From: Proteiniphilum sp.
Lineage (GTDB): Bacteria > Bacteroidota > Bacteroidia > Bacteroidales > Dysgonomonadaceae
DNA: 60,639 nucleotides
Assembly (NCBI GenBank): GCA_015478855.1
Contig: JADMKJ010000026.1
Coordinates: 115,289-175,927 of the forward strand
Direction: 5' to 3'
A program made the translations under genes and the position numbers. This document shows, in pieces, positions 36,000 to 45,074 of the stretch; within the stretch, counting starts at the first letter, position 1; the number at the start of each line of letters is the position of its first letter. The notes beneath the pieces were generated by a model. It had not been told where the DNA came from and made no database searches. It saw only the letters and a program-made list of their open reading frames with translations.

Positions 36000-38255
36000 A
36001 TGAATAAAATCAGCAATTTATTGCTTCTATCCCTAATCCTGCATACAGGAAATATTGCTGCACAATTAAAAACAGGTGAAGTTGTGGACTATGTGAATCC
36101 CTATATGGGTAACATCAGTCATCTGCTGGTGCCTACTTATCCTACCGTGCATCTGCCCAACAGCATGTTGCGTGTCTATCCCGAAAGGGGAGATTTCACC
36201 GGTGATCAGCTGTCCGGTCTGCCGGTTGTGGTGACAAGCCATAGAGGCAGCTCGGCTTTTAATCTGAGTCCTTATCAGGGAGATGAAGCTGATCTGCAAC
36301 CTGTGATTTCATATAGTTACGATAATGAGAAGATCACCCCCTATGGTTACACGGTCTATCTCGACGATCACGGGATAGATGTGGCATATGCCCTTTCCCA
36401 CCAGTCTGCCGTATATGCGTTGATGTTTGATGGCAACGACCGCACCCATCTGGTGCTGAACTCGCGCCGGGGTGTATTAAGATGGGATGGTAAGGCTGTC
36501 ACGGGCTATCAGCAGCTGGCAAACAATACAAGAGTCTATCTCTATCTTGAACCCGAAAGTGCGCCCGTGAAGGTGAGCTCACTCCGGGATGGTACATCTG
36601 TGTCATCACATGAAGCCAGTGGCAGCGACGCCAATATCATCCTTCATTTTTCAGAGGGAACAAGGATGCTTCGTCTGCGCTACGGCATATCGTTTATCGG
36701 TGAAGCGCAGGCAAAACAAAACCTGAGAAGGGAGATCGCTGATTTTGATGTGAACGTTGTTGCTGAAAAAGGGCGGAAGCTATGGAACGAGACATTGGGT
36801 AAGATCAAGGTTGAGGGTGGATCGGAGGATGAGAAAACGATCTTCTATACATCACTTTACAGAACCTATGAACGACCTGTATGCATCTCGGAGGGAGGAC
36901 GTTACTTCAGTGCGTTTGACGGTGAGGTGCATGACGACAACGGAACACCTTTTTATACCGACGACTGGATATGGGATACCTATCGTGCGACACACCCCCT
37001 GCGTGTGATGATAGAGCCTGAGCTGGAGCTGGATATCCTCCATTCCTTCCTGCGCATGTCAGAACAGATGCCTGAATTCTGGTGGCCTACATTTCCGGAA
37101 ATTACCGGTGACAGCAGACGGATGAACTCCAACCATGGGATAGTGACGGTGCTGGATGCCTACCGCAAGGGACTGAAAGGTATCGATCTGGAGAAAAAAT
37201 ACCCTGCCATGCGCAATGCCGTGATGGAGAAAACACTCGCTCCCTGGTCGGCTAAACCCTCAGGTGAGCTGGACCGGTTCTATCATGAGAAAGGTTATAT
37301 ACCGGCATTGAGGGAAGGTGAAGAGGAGACGATTCTTGAGGTGCATTCATGGGAAAAAAGACAACCGATTGCAGTGACACTGGGCACAGCGTACGATGAG
37401 TGGTGTTTGGCACAGATCGCCAAAGAGCTGGGCAAGAGTGATGATTATCAATTCTTCCTTCACAAATCATACAACTACCGCAACCTCTACAATACGGAGA
37501 CAGGCTTCTTTCACCCGAAAGACAGTGAAGGTAACTTTATTGCACCTTTCGACTACAGGTACTCGGGTGGTATGGGCGCCAGACAATATTACGGTGAGAA
37601 TAACGGATGGGTTTACCGCTGGGATGTACCCCACAATGTGGCTGACCTGATTCATCTGATGGGGGGTCGTAAAAATTTTATCCAGAATCTGGACCAGACC
37701 TTCAGAGAGCCGCTGGGGAAAAGCAAATTCGACTTCTATGCACAGCTCCCCGATCATACAGGCAACGTGGGGCAGTTCTCGATGGCAAATGAACCATCAC
37801 TGCATATTCCTTATCTCTATAATTATGCCGGACAACCCTGGAAGACACAAAAACGTATACGCAAACTGCTGTCAGAGTGGTTCAGGAACGACCTGATGGG
37901 TGTTCCCGGAGATGAAGACGGTGGGGGGATGTCGGCTTTTGTTGTCTTTTCACAAATGGGTTTTTATCCCGTCACCCCGGGCAGCCCCACCTACAATATC
38001 GGCAGCCCTCTGTTCAATGAAGTAACCCTGAAAATGGGTAATGGCAGCTTATTTCGTATCATTGCGAAAAATAACAGTCCCGTGAATAAATATATCCAGT
38101 CAGCCACGCTGAACGGAGTAGAGTGGACAAAACCCTGGTTCGCCCATGAAGAGATCCGTAACGGAGGAACGCTGGTGCTGACTATGGGAGACAAAGCAAA
38201 CAAAGCGTGGGGGAGTGATCCGGAGGATGCGCCCCCCTCAGAGGATAAGTTATAA
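36000..38255 (+). CDS. GH92 family exo-alpha-mannosidase, secreted (divergent)
   Basis: A 751-residue calcium-dependent inverting exo-mannosidase of family GH92. An N-terminal signal peptide (MNKISNLLLLSLILHTGNIAAQ) implies export. After VDYVNPYMGN the usual second motif is replaced by HLLVPTYPTVHLPNSMLRVYP, marking a divergent subgroup. Later signatures are present: DDWIWDTYRATHPL, GENNGWVYRWDVPHN (holding the probable catalytic Glu), FSMANEPSLHIPYLYNYAG and GDEDGGGMSAF (base-Asp region). It overlaps the reading frame extension of the next GH92 gene and is 10 bp from its chosen ATG, so they are one operon. Confidence 0.9.
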   Translation: MNKISNLLLLSLILHTGNIAAQLKTGEVVDYVNPYMGNISHLLVPTYPTVHLPNSMLRVYPERGDFTGDQLSGLPVVVTSHRGSSAFNLSPYQGDEADLQPVISYSYDNEKITPYGYTVYLDDHGIDVAYALSHQSAVYALMFDGNDRTHLVLNSRRGVLRWDGKAVTGYQQLANNTRVYLYLEPESAPVKVSSLRDGTSVSSHEASGSDANIILHFSEGTRMLRLRYGISFIGEAQAKQNLRREIADFDVNVVAEKGRKLWNETLGKIKVEGGSEDEKTIFYTSLYRTYERPVCISEGGRYFSAFDGEVHDDNGTPFYTDDWIWDTYRATHPLRVMIEPELELDILHSFLRMSEQMPEFWWPTFPEITGDSRRMNSNHGIVTVLDAYRKGLKGIDLEKKYPAMRNAVMEKTLAPWSAKPSGELDRFYHEKGYIPALREGEEETILEVHSWEKRQPIAVTLGTAYDEWCLAQIAKELGKSDDYQFFLHKSYNYRNLYNTETGFFHPKDSEGNFIAPFDYRYSGGMGARQYYGENNGWVYRWDVPHNVADLIHLMGGRKNFIQNLDQTFREPLGKSKFDFYAQLPDHTGNVGQFSMANEPSLHIPYLYNYAGQPWKTQKRIRKLLSEWFRNDLMGVPGDEDGGGMSAFVVFSQMGFYPVTPGSPTYNIGSPLFNEVTLKMGNGSLFRIIAKNNSPVNKYIQSATLNGVEWTKPWFAHEEIRNGGTLVLTMGDKANKAWGSDPEDAPPSEDKL

Positions 38256-38265
38256 TGATGAAAGG

Positions 38266-40593
38266 ATGAGACAGAACCTGTTTTTATGTATGTTGCTCTT
38301 CGGAGGCATCGCTATAGTGAATGGTCAACAACGGAAAATTGATTACGTGAACCCGATGGTTGGCACGAAAAGCATGGGACATACCTTCCCCGGGGCCTGT
38401 GCTCCTTTTGGCCTTGTTCAGCTGAGTCCTGATACGGATATGATACCACATAATATCGACGGCATTTATCAGGCGGGTGCGTATCAATATTGTGCAGGTT
38501 ATCAATACGATGACGAGACAATTGTAGGATTTAGTCATACCCATTTCAACGGCACGGGGCACTCCGATCTGGGTGATATCCTGCTGATGCCTATGACCGG
38601 TGATCTGAAGCTGGATAAGGGTAGTGAGGATAATCCGGGGAGTGGTTACCGCTCGCGCTTCTCACATGAGGATGAGAAAGCTGAAGCAGGTTATTACGCA
38701 GTATTACTGGATGATTATGATATCCTGGCTGAGGTTACTGCCTCAGAAAGAGTAGGTGTACACCGCTACACTTTTCCTGAAGGAACCAAAACGGGACATG
38801 TCATCGTTGATCTGGATTACGGTATCTATCATTACGATGGCAAGGTGCTGATGGCCAACCTGCGTGTGGAAGATCCCTACACGCTTACCGGTTATCGGAT
38901 CACCCGCGGCTGGTCACGAATGAACTACACCCACTTTGCCGTGAAGTTCTCCAAGCCGATCATCAACTATGGCGCCAGAAACAGCGAGAAGGTGCTCTAC
39001 AATGGTTTCTGGAGGAAGTTCGACATGACCGAAAACTTCCCTGAAATGTTCGGTAAGCATCTTACCGCCTATTTCGATTTCGATTTCACTGATGGTGAGC
39101 CGCTTGAAGTGCAGGTGGCCTTGTCACCCGTGGATTGCCTGGGTGCCATGAAGAACCTGGAGGCTGAGACAATGGGGAAATCATTTGATACAATCAGGAT
39201 GCTGACACAACAAAAGTGGGAGAAAGAGTTAAGCTGTATTGATTTCGATGCGGACGAAGAGACAAAATTTGTCTTTTACACCTCTCTTTACCATACGATG
39301 ATCAATCCTTCCGTTTACCAGGATGTGGACGGCCGCTATCGCGGTATCGACCACAATATTCATCAGGCTGAGGAGGGTGAGACCAACTATACCGTTTTCT
39401 CTGTCTGGGACACGTTTCGAGCACAGCATCCATTGATGACCCTGATCAAGCCTGCCCGCAGCAGTCAGTTTGTCAACTCCATGCTTCATCATTACAGGCA
39501 GAGCGTGCACAAAGCACTGCCTGTATGGTCACATATGGGAAATGAAAACTGGTGTATGATTGGTTACCATTCCACTTCGGTGGTTACAGATGCAATCGTC
39601 AAAGGACTCGATATAGACAGGGAGCTGGCCCTGGAAGCATGCGTGAACAGTTCAAACCTGGATTACTACGATGGTATCGCTGAATACAGGAAACAGGGTT
39701 ACGTGCCGCTGGAGCGAAGCAGCTCAGCGGCATCCATCACCCTGGAATACAGTTACGATGACTGGACCATTCAGCAGCTGGCGAGGCTGATGCAAAACAA
39801 TAATCTAAGTGATGAATATGCCCGGCGTGCGTTGAATTATCGCAACATCTTTGACCCTGCATTGGGTTTTGCCCGTCCCAAACTTGAAGACGGGACGTTC
39901 AAAAAGGAGTTTGATTTGCTCGACACTCACGGGCAGGGGTTTATAGAAGGCAATACATGGAATTATTCTTTTTTTGTCCCTCACGATGTGAACGGGTTAA
40001 TGACTCAGATGGGTGGTGAGAAGCAGTTTGTACGGCGACTGGACTCACTGTTCACCATGGATCTGCCTGCAAGGTATTTCGCAAACACGGAAGATATCAA
40101 CGAAGAGGGCCTTATGGGCAATTACGTACATGGCAACGAGCCGAGTCATCATGTGTCTTATCTCTACAGATGGACAGATGAACCGTGGAAAGCTGAGTCT
40201 CGCCTGCATGAGATCATGCGGAGAATGTACAGAAACAGCGTAGATGGATTATCGGGCAATGATGATTGCGGACAAATGTCGGCATGGTATATCTTTTCCG
40301 CGATGGGATTCTATCCTGTGTGCCCCGGCAGTGACCAGTATGTGATTGGTTCTCCTAAAACAAAACAGGCTGTGATACAACTGGAAAACGGGAAAGAGTT
40401 TATCGTGAGAACAAAGAATTATTCTGAGAAAAACATCTATGTCAAATCACTCACCTTCAATGGGCAGCGGTATGAAAAATCATTTCTTACGCACGCTGAC
40501 ATACTGAACGGAGGGGAGATCCTCTTTGAGATGAGCAGTAAACCCAACAAAAATTCATCCGGTTATGACAAACCCTATTCATTCACCCATTAA
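38266..40593 (+). CDS. GH92 family exo-alpha-mannosidase, secreted
   Basis: A 775-residue GH92 enzyme with standard motifs: IDYVNPMVGTKSMGHTFPGA, CAPFGLVQLSPDT, FSHTHFNGTGHSD, SVWDTFRAQHPL, IEGNTWNYSFFVPHD (catalytic Glu region), GNEPSHHVSYLY and GNDDCGQMSAWYIFSAMGFYPV. I use the ATG at 38266 because a signal peptide follows directly (MRQNLFLCMLLFGGIAIVNG); an upstream in-frame ATG at 38215 lies inside the previous gene and adds a non-signal sequence. Linkage preference is unknown. Second gene of the operon, 10 bp before the metalloprotease-like gene. Confidence 0.92.
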   Translation: MRQNLFLCMLLFGGIAIVNGQQRKIDYVNPMVGTKSMGHTFPGACAPFGLVQLSPDTDMIPHNIDGIYQAGAYQYCAGYQYDDETIVGFSHTHFNGTGHSDLGDILLMPMTGDLKLDKGSEDNPGSGYRSRFSHEDEKAEAGYYAVLLDDYDILAEVTASERVGVHRYTFPEGTKTGHVIVDLDYGIYHYDGKVLMANLRVEDPYTLTGYRITRGWSRMNYTHFAVKFSKPIINYGARNSEKVLYNGFWRKFDMTENFPEMFGKHLTAYFDFDFTDGEPLEVQVALSPVDCLGAMKNLEAETMGKSFDTIRMLTQQKWEKELSCIDFDADEETKFVFYTSLYHTMINPSVYQDVDGRYRGIDHNIHQAEEGETNYTVFSVWDTFRAQHPLMTLIKPARSSQFVNSMLHHYRQSVHKALPVWSHMGNENWCMIGYHSTSVVTDAIVKGLDIDRELALEACVNSSNLDYYDGIAEYRKQGYVPLERSSSAASITLEYSYDDWTIQQLARLMQNNNLSDEYARRALNYRNIFDPALGFARPKLEDGTFKKEFDLLDTHGQGFIEGNTWNYSFFVPHDVNGLMTQMGGEKQFVRRLDSLFTMDLPARYFANTEDINEEGLMGNYVHGNEPSHHVSYLYRWTDEPWKAESRLHEIMRRMYRNSVDGLSGNDDCGQMSAWYIFSAMGFYPVCPGSDQYVIGSPKTKQAVIQLENGKEFIVRTKNYSEKNIYVKSLTFNGQRYEKSFLTHADILNGGEILFEMSSKPNKNSSGYDKPYSFTH

Positions 40594-40603
40594 CTGATCA
40601 AAA

Positions 40604-41389
40604 ATGACAAAACATTTATTTTTTATACTGACAGCTGCATTGATGCTGTTCTCCTGCGGCACTAAAAACCCTATCGTTTCCAATGAAAAAACAGCGTCGT
40701 GGGATCGGTTTCATTATCCGGCGATCCATTTTGTCAATAAGGCAACCGGCACCGAGGGAGCAACCATTTATGACCGTATCGTACCCGATCCGCAGCTGTT
40801 GATCAGAGAAAGTATCCTGGGAGTGGTCAAAACACTTTACTGGAGTACAGAAGACAGTATCCCGGCGATCAGGAAAATTAATTACACGATTGAAGATGTG
40901 AAAGGTATTTCGGCGAAGGGCGGAGGGGTACCGGAGATAAGCATCTTTTACAGCAGCCGGTGGGTGGAACAATCGGCCCGTACAGGTGGTGATGACAAGG
41001 TGTTATACGAAACCACCGGCGTGCTGTACCATGAGCTTACCCATGGTTTTCAGCTGGAACCGCAGGGGATAGGCAGCTACGGTACCAGTAAGATATTTTT
41101 CGCTTTTATCGAAGGTATGGCCGATGCCGTACGTGCACACAACGGATATTTCCCACCCACCAACCGCAGACCGGGAGGACACTGGCTGGACGGTTATCAG
41201 ACCACTGGCTTCTTTCTGGCATGGCTGACAACAAAAGACAATGATTTTCTGCGGAAATTCAATCAATCAACACTTGAGATCATACCATGGAGCTTTGATG
41301 GAGCAATCAAACATGTTTTAGGGGAACAACACTCTGTTGAAACACTCTGGAATGAATATCAGAACTATCTGACCAGCACAAAAGTGTGA
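40604..41389 (+). CDS. Basic secretory protein (BSP) family lipoprotein, putative zinc peptidase
   Basis: A 261-residue lipoprotein: signal MTKHLFFILTAALMLFSC with the lipobox cysteine at 18. The rest resembles the plant-type basic secretory protein family (PF04450), a gluzincin-like fold, with the metal motif YHELTHGFQ (about 145) and a downstream EGMADAVRAHNGY (about 168) that would carry the third ligand. Substrate unknown; co-encoded with two GH92 enzymes it may act on glycoproteins. Third gene of the operon. Confidence 0.8.
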   Translation: MTKHLFFILTAALMLFSCGTKNPIVSNEKTASWDRFHYPAIHFVNKATGTEGATIYDRIVPDPQLLIRESILGVVKTLYWSTEDSIPAIRKINYTIEDVKGISAKGGGVPEISIFYSSRWVEQSARTGGDDKVLYETTGVLYHELTHGFQLEPQGIGSYGTSKIFFAFIEGMADAVRAHNGYFPPTNRRPGGHWLDGYQTTGFFLAWLTTKDNDFLRKFNQSTLEIIPWSFDGAIKHVLGEQHSVETLWNEYQNYLTSTKV

Positions 41390-41654
41390 ACTTCCATTTT
41401 TCCTGCCATCAATCGTTACGCAAAAATGGATAAATGATCACATTTCTTTTCCTCATTCGCCGATGCTGAGAATAAAATGATTGATCTATCTTATGCACTG
41501 ATGGTATTTTTTAAGGGTATTGGTCGATTAGACCGGGAAAATATCTATTTCAAAAAATATTTTTGCTATATTTACGGCTTATTTGTAGTTTTGTTATCAA
41601 TTGAAAGATGCCTGATAATTTAATTTCATATTCTATCATATCAAAAGAAAACTT
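41390..41654. other. Intergenic region with a -7 box before the oxidoreductase gene
   Basis: 265 bp, no gene. A TATTTTTG -7 box (41558-41565) lies about 90 bp before the oxidoreductase ATG, suggesting a new transcription unit. No clear hairpin terminator was seen behind the BSP gene. Confidence 0.45.
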
Positions 41655-43124
41655 ATGTCATCGAAAATCTCAAGAAGAAAATTTCTGGAAAGAGGCGCCT
41701 TTGCTGCTGCCGGATTGACCATCGTACCTTCATCGGTACTTGGAAAGAGTATGGGGCACATGGCTCCAAGTGATAAACTAAACATCGTAGGTGTTGGAGT
41801 GGGCGGAATGGGTTTTGCAAACCTGAAGAACCTGGAGAGCCAGAATATCGTCGGCCTGGCTGATGTAGACTGGAAATACAGCCAGCGTGTTTTCGATTAT
41901 TTCCCCAAAGCGAAGAAATACTACGATTACAGAAAAATGTATGATGAGCTCGGGAAGAGTATTGATGGTGTTGTCGTAGCTACTGCCGACCATACACACG
42001 CTATCATCGCTGCCGAGGCAATGAACATGGGCAAGCATGTCTATGTACAAAAACCACTTACACACAGTGTGTATGAGTCACGTTTATTGACAAACCTGGC
42101 AAAGAAAAACAAAGTGGCTACCAGTATGGGTAACCAGGGATCGTCCGGTGCAGGTGTACGTCAGGTGATAGACTGGATCAGTGATGGTCAGATAGGCGAA
42201 GTGACAAAAGTTGAGGCTTTCACCGACAGACCTATATGGCCGCAAGGATTAATGACGCCCAAGCAAGCCGATAAGGTTCCATCAACATTGAACTGGGATC
42301 TTTTTATCGGGCCGGCCAACAAAAGACCATTTAATAATATCTACCATCCCTGGAACTGGCGTGGCTGGTGGGATTTCGGTACCGGTGCCCTGGGTGATAT
42401 GGCATGTCATATTTTGCACCCGGTTTTTAAAGGATTAAACCTTGGTTATCCTATTAAAGTACAGGGTTCATCCACCATGTTGCTGACCGATTGTGCACCT
42501 AATGCACAGATGGTAAAGTATGTATTCCCTGCTCGCGACAATATGCCCAAGGTGGCAATGCCGGAAGTGGAAGTATACTGGTATGACGGCGGACTATTGC
42601 CAATGCGTCCCGAAGGTGTGCCTGCCGGCAAGAACCTGAATGATCAGGGTGGTGGTGTGATCTTCCACGGAACAAAGGACACACTTATCTGCGGTTGCTA
42701 CGGTGTCAACCCGTGGCTGGTATCAGGTCGTAAACCCAACTCCCCCAAAACACAAAGAGAAGTAACACTCTCTCACGAGATGGATTGGGTACGTGCAAGT
42801 AAGGAATCACCTGCGAATCGTGTGGAAACAGCTTCTCCTTTCTCTGAAGCAGGACCATTCAACGAGATGGTGGTAATGGGTGTACTTGGTGTAAGATTGC
42901 AGTCATTGAATCAGGAGTTGCATTGGGATGGACCAAATATGAAGTTCACCAATATCCCGAGTGACGCAACCGTGAAGACAATTATCGAAGATGGTTTCAA
43001 GATCACCGATGGTCACCCCACCTTCAACAAGTCCTGGACTGAACCGGTCAACGCTGTTGAATATGCAAATGAATTGATTAAGCATACTTATAAGAACGGC
43101 TGGGAATTGCCGGCAATGCCATAA
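41655..43124 (+). CDS. Gfo/Idh/MocA family oxidoreductase, Tat-exported
   Basis: A 489-residue NAD(P)-dependent sugar oxidoreductase. The N-terminus SRRKFLERGAFAAAGLTIV is a twin-arginine signal, so the enzyme is exported folded with cofactor. The Rossmann part starts at KLNIVGVGVGGMGFANL; the EKP-type motif is varied to VYVQKPLTHSV (Gln for Glu). C-terminal sheet domain includes WNWRGWWDFGTGALGDMACHI. With the DUF1080 and TIM-barrel lipoproteins downstream it matches sets shown in Bacteroides to oxidise C3 of glycosides before eliminative cleavage (from memory). The exact sugar is unknown. Confidence 0.9.
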   Translation: MSSKISRRKFLERGAFAAAGLTIVPSSVLGKSMGHMAPSDKLNIVGVGVGGMGFANLKNLESQNIVGLADVDWKYSQRVFDYFPKAKKYYDYRKMYDELGKSIDGVVVATADHTHAIIAAEAMNMGKHVYVQKPLTHSVYESRLLTNLAKKNKVATSMGNQGSSGAGVRQVIDWISDGQIGEVTKVEAFTDRPIWPQGLMTPKQADKVPSTLNWDLFIGPANKRPFNNIYHPWNWRGWWDFGTGALGDMACHILHPVFKGLNLGYPIKVQGSSTMLLTDCAPNAQMVKYVFPARDNMPKVAMPEVEVYWYDGGLLPMRPEGVPAGKNLNDQGGGVIFHGTKDTLICGCYGVNPWLVSGRKPNSPKTQREVTLSHEMDWVRASKESPANRVETASPFSEAGPFNEMVVMGVLGVRLQSLNQELHWDGPNMKFTNIPSDATVKTIIEDGFKITDGHPTFNKSWTEPVNAVEYANELIKHTYKNGWELPAMP

Positions 43125-43136
43125 AAATATCTAGCT

Positions 43137-43184
43137 AGAGGGAATAAAGATGACATCATTGCATCTTTATTCCCTCTGTTTTTT
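43137..43184 (+). terminator. Strong intrinsic terminator between oxidoreductase and DUF1080 genes
   Basis: A perfect 16-bp stem (43137-43152 with 43162-43177), 9-nt loop and six Ts (43179-43184). It lies 12 bp after the oxidoreductase stop and only 34 bp before the DUF1080 start codon, with no -7 box in between. Confidence 0.9.
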
Positions 43185-43218
43185 AAGAAATATCAGTTTA
43201 ATTATAAAGCAAAAAGTT

Positions 43219-43995
43219 ATGAAAAAAGTATTTTATCTATTCAGTTTATTCATTTTATCAGGAATGATTTTTATGTCTTGTACGAACGCAAACAAACAAT
43301 CGAACGCATCGGACGTGACAGAAGACTCCACATCAGTTGCAGCTGACGAGGGATGGGTCTCACTGTTCAACGGAACCGATTTCACAGGATGGAGAGGTTA
43401 TAACCGTGCCGATATGCCAACAGCCTGGACCATTGAAGATGGGGCAATTAAGATAAGCGGGTCGGGCATGGGCGAGGCAGGTGCCAAAGATGGTGGTGAC
43501 ATCGTCTACGATCAGAAATTCAAGAATTTCGAGATGACATTCGAATGGAAAGTATCTGAAGGTGGAAACAGTGGCATCTTTTATCTCGCTCAGGAAGTGG
43601 AAGGTAAGCCCATCTACGAATCATCACCGGAATATCAGATTCTGGATAATGAAAGACATCCCGATGCAAAATTGGGGAAAGACAATAACCGTCAATCTGC
43701 ATCACTGTACGATTTAGTACCTGCTGTACCACAGAACGCCAAGCCTGCCGGAGAATGGAATACCGGTGGTATTATGGTATACAAGGGAACGGTTGTTCAC
43801 TCTCAGAACGGTGAGAACGTGGTTGAATATCATTTGTGGACCGATGCATGGAAAGAGATGGTTGCCAACAGCAAATTTAAAGACTGGCCTAACTTCGTCA
43901 ATACAGGTGGTGAGAGCCAGGAAGGTTTCATCGGATTGCAGGACCATGGTGATGATGTATGGTTCAGAAACATTAAAATAAAGAGCCTTGACTAA
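43219..43995 (+). CDS. DUF1080 (3-keto-disaccharide hydrolase/lyase-like) lipoprotein
   Basis: A 258-residue lipoprotein (signal MKKVFYLFSLFILSGMIFMSC, lipobox Cys at 21) with one DUF1080 concanavalin-like domain: SLFNGTDFTGWRGYN (about 50), GGNSGIFYLAQE, SPEYQILDNERH, IGLQDHGDDVWFRNIKIK. DUF1080 proteins are now linked to cleavage of 3-keto-glycosides, consistent with the oxidoreductase upstream. The start at 43219 is chosen because earlier in-frame codons lie in the terminator and encode no signal peptide. Confidence 0.9.
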   Translation: MKKVFYLFSLFILSGMIFMSCTNANKQSNASDVTEDSTSVAADEGWVSLFNGTDFTGWRGYNRADMPTAWTIEDGAIKISGSGMGEAGAKDGGDIVYDQKFKNFEMTFEWKVSEGGNSGIFYLAQEVEGKPIYESSPEYQILDNERHPDAKLGKDNNRQSASLYDLVPAVPQNAKPAGEWNTGGIMVYKGTVVHSQNGENVVEYHLWTDAWKEMVANSKFKDWPNFVNTGGESQEGFIGLQDHGDDVWFRNIKIKSLD

Positions 43996-44009
43996 TATAC
44001 CAACAGAAC

Positions 44010-44039
44010 GAATCACTCATCCATAGGGTTGGGTGATTC
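44010..44039. repeat. Stem-loop between the DUF1080 and TIM-barrel genes
   Basis: An imperfect inverted repeat (GAATCACTCATCC with GGTTGGGTGATTC) fills most of the 62-bp gap. It lacks a U-run, so read-through with mRNA processing or stabilisation is more likely than termination. Confidence 0.5.
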
Positions 44040-44057
44040 ATTCTAAAATAAAAAAAG

Positions 44058-44921
44058 ATGAAAAAAAGTTTAATCCTGTTTTTTGCCGCAACAATGAGCG
44101 GTTTGTTTCTTTTCACAGCCTGCACGGAAGCAAAGAAAGATATTTATCTTCAGCTCTATTCTGTGCGTGATGATATTAAAGCTGACTATGCCGGAACTAT
44201 CGCCAAAGTAGCTGAAATTGGATATACCGGAGTGGAAGCTGCGGGATATAGTGATGGTCAATTCTACGGAATGTCACCCGCAGATTTCAAAAAATCGATT
44301 GAGGATGCCGGAATGGAAGTACTCTCTTCACATGCCGGAAGACCATTGGCCGAACCGGCAGCGGACACCAACTGGGACGAGACATGGGCATGGTGGGATA
44401 CAGCCATTCAGGCACATAAAGATGCCGGCATGAAGTATCTGGTAGTTGCATGGATTCCTACACCCAAGACATTGGTTGATCTGCAGGCTTACTGCGATTA
44501 TTTCAACCAGATTGGAGAGAAATGTAATGCCGCAGGTATTCGTTTCGGATATCACAACCATAATTTCGAATTCACTGAGGTGGAAGGTGAATTAATGTAT
44601 GACTATATGCTGAACAACACCGATCCTTCCAAAGTATTCTTTCAAATGGATGTCTACTGGGTAGGTGAAGGTGGAAAAAATCCTGTCGACTATTTCAATA
44701 ACTACGAGAACCGTTTCGAGGTTCTTCATATTAAGGATGAACTGGAGCTGGGTAAGAGCGGCAAGGTGGACTTCGAAAGCATCTATACCAATGCAGAGAA
44801 GTCAGGAGCCAAATATATGGTTGTGGAAGTGGAAAGATATACCGGAACACCATTCGAAGGTATCAAAGAGAGCTATGACTATTTAAATGAGGCTACTTTC
44901 GTTAAGAAGAGCTACAGATAA
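44058..44921 (+). CDS. Sugar phosphate isomerase/epimerase-like TIM-barrel lipoprotein
   Basis: A 287-residue lipoprotein (signal to the lipobox Cys in LFTAC, about residue 22) with an AP-endonuclease-2-type TIM barrel: LQLYSVRDDIKADYAG, GYTGVEAAGY, FGYHNHNFEF (metal ligands, about 170), QMDVYWVGEGG and VVEVERY. Being periplasmic, it is not acting on sugar phosphates; in known 3-keto-sugar clusters such barrels act on the oxidised sugar (lyase, hydratase or epimerase). Last gene of the set, followed by a terminator. Confidence 0.88.
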   Translation: MKKSLILFFAATMSGLFLFTACTEAKKDIYLQLYSVRDDIKADYAGTIAKVAEIGYTGVEAAGYSDGQFYGMSPADFKKSIEDAGMEVLSSHAGRPLAEPAADTNWDETWAWWDTAIQAHKDAGMKYLVVAWIPTPKTLVDLQAYCDYFNQIGEKCNAAGIRFGYHNHNFEFTEVEGELMYDYMLNNTDPSKVFFQMDVYWVGEGGKNPVDYFNNYENRFEVLHIKDELELGKSGKVDFESIYTNAEKSGAKYMVVEVERYTGTPFEGIKESYDYLNEATFVKKSYR

Positions 44922-44947
44922 TACGATTGTCTTTGCCAATAATGTAG

Positions 44948-44980
44948 AAAACCCTGATCCTTACGGAGCGGGGTTTTTTT
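44948..44980 (+). terminator. Intrinsic terminator after the TIM-barrel gene
   Basis: AAAACCC...GGGGTTTT hairpin with G-U and mismatched centre (arms 44948-44960 and 44965-44976) and a run of seven Ts ends the oxidoreductase/DUF1080/TIM-barrel unit. Confidence 0.75.
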
Positions 44981-45016
44981 CTGACATCATATCCCGTAAA
45001 ATTGAAATTAATCTTT

Positions 45017-45024
45017 TATATTTG
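45017..45024 (+). promoter_or_regulatory. -7 box of the gntP-like gene
   Basis: TATATTTG fits TAnnTTTG, about 50 bp before the ATG at 45075. No TTG at the expected distance. Confidence 0.4.
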
Positions 45025-45074
45025 TTTTTTTGTGTGGTGCGCTGCAAAACAAAATCTTAAATCACCATTAACAG

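Noticed and set aside
38215-38265. Upstream start of the second GH92 gene
   Set aside because: It adds 17 residues ahead of a clean signal peptide and lies inside the preceding gene.
43150-43218. Upstream start of the DUF1080 gene
   Set aside because: The extra codons fall in a perfect terminator hairpin; the lipoprotein signal begins at 43219.
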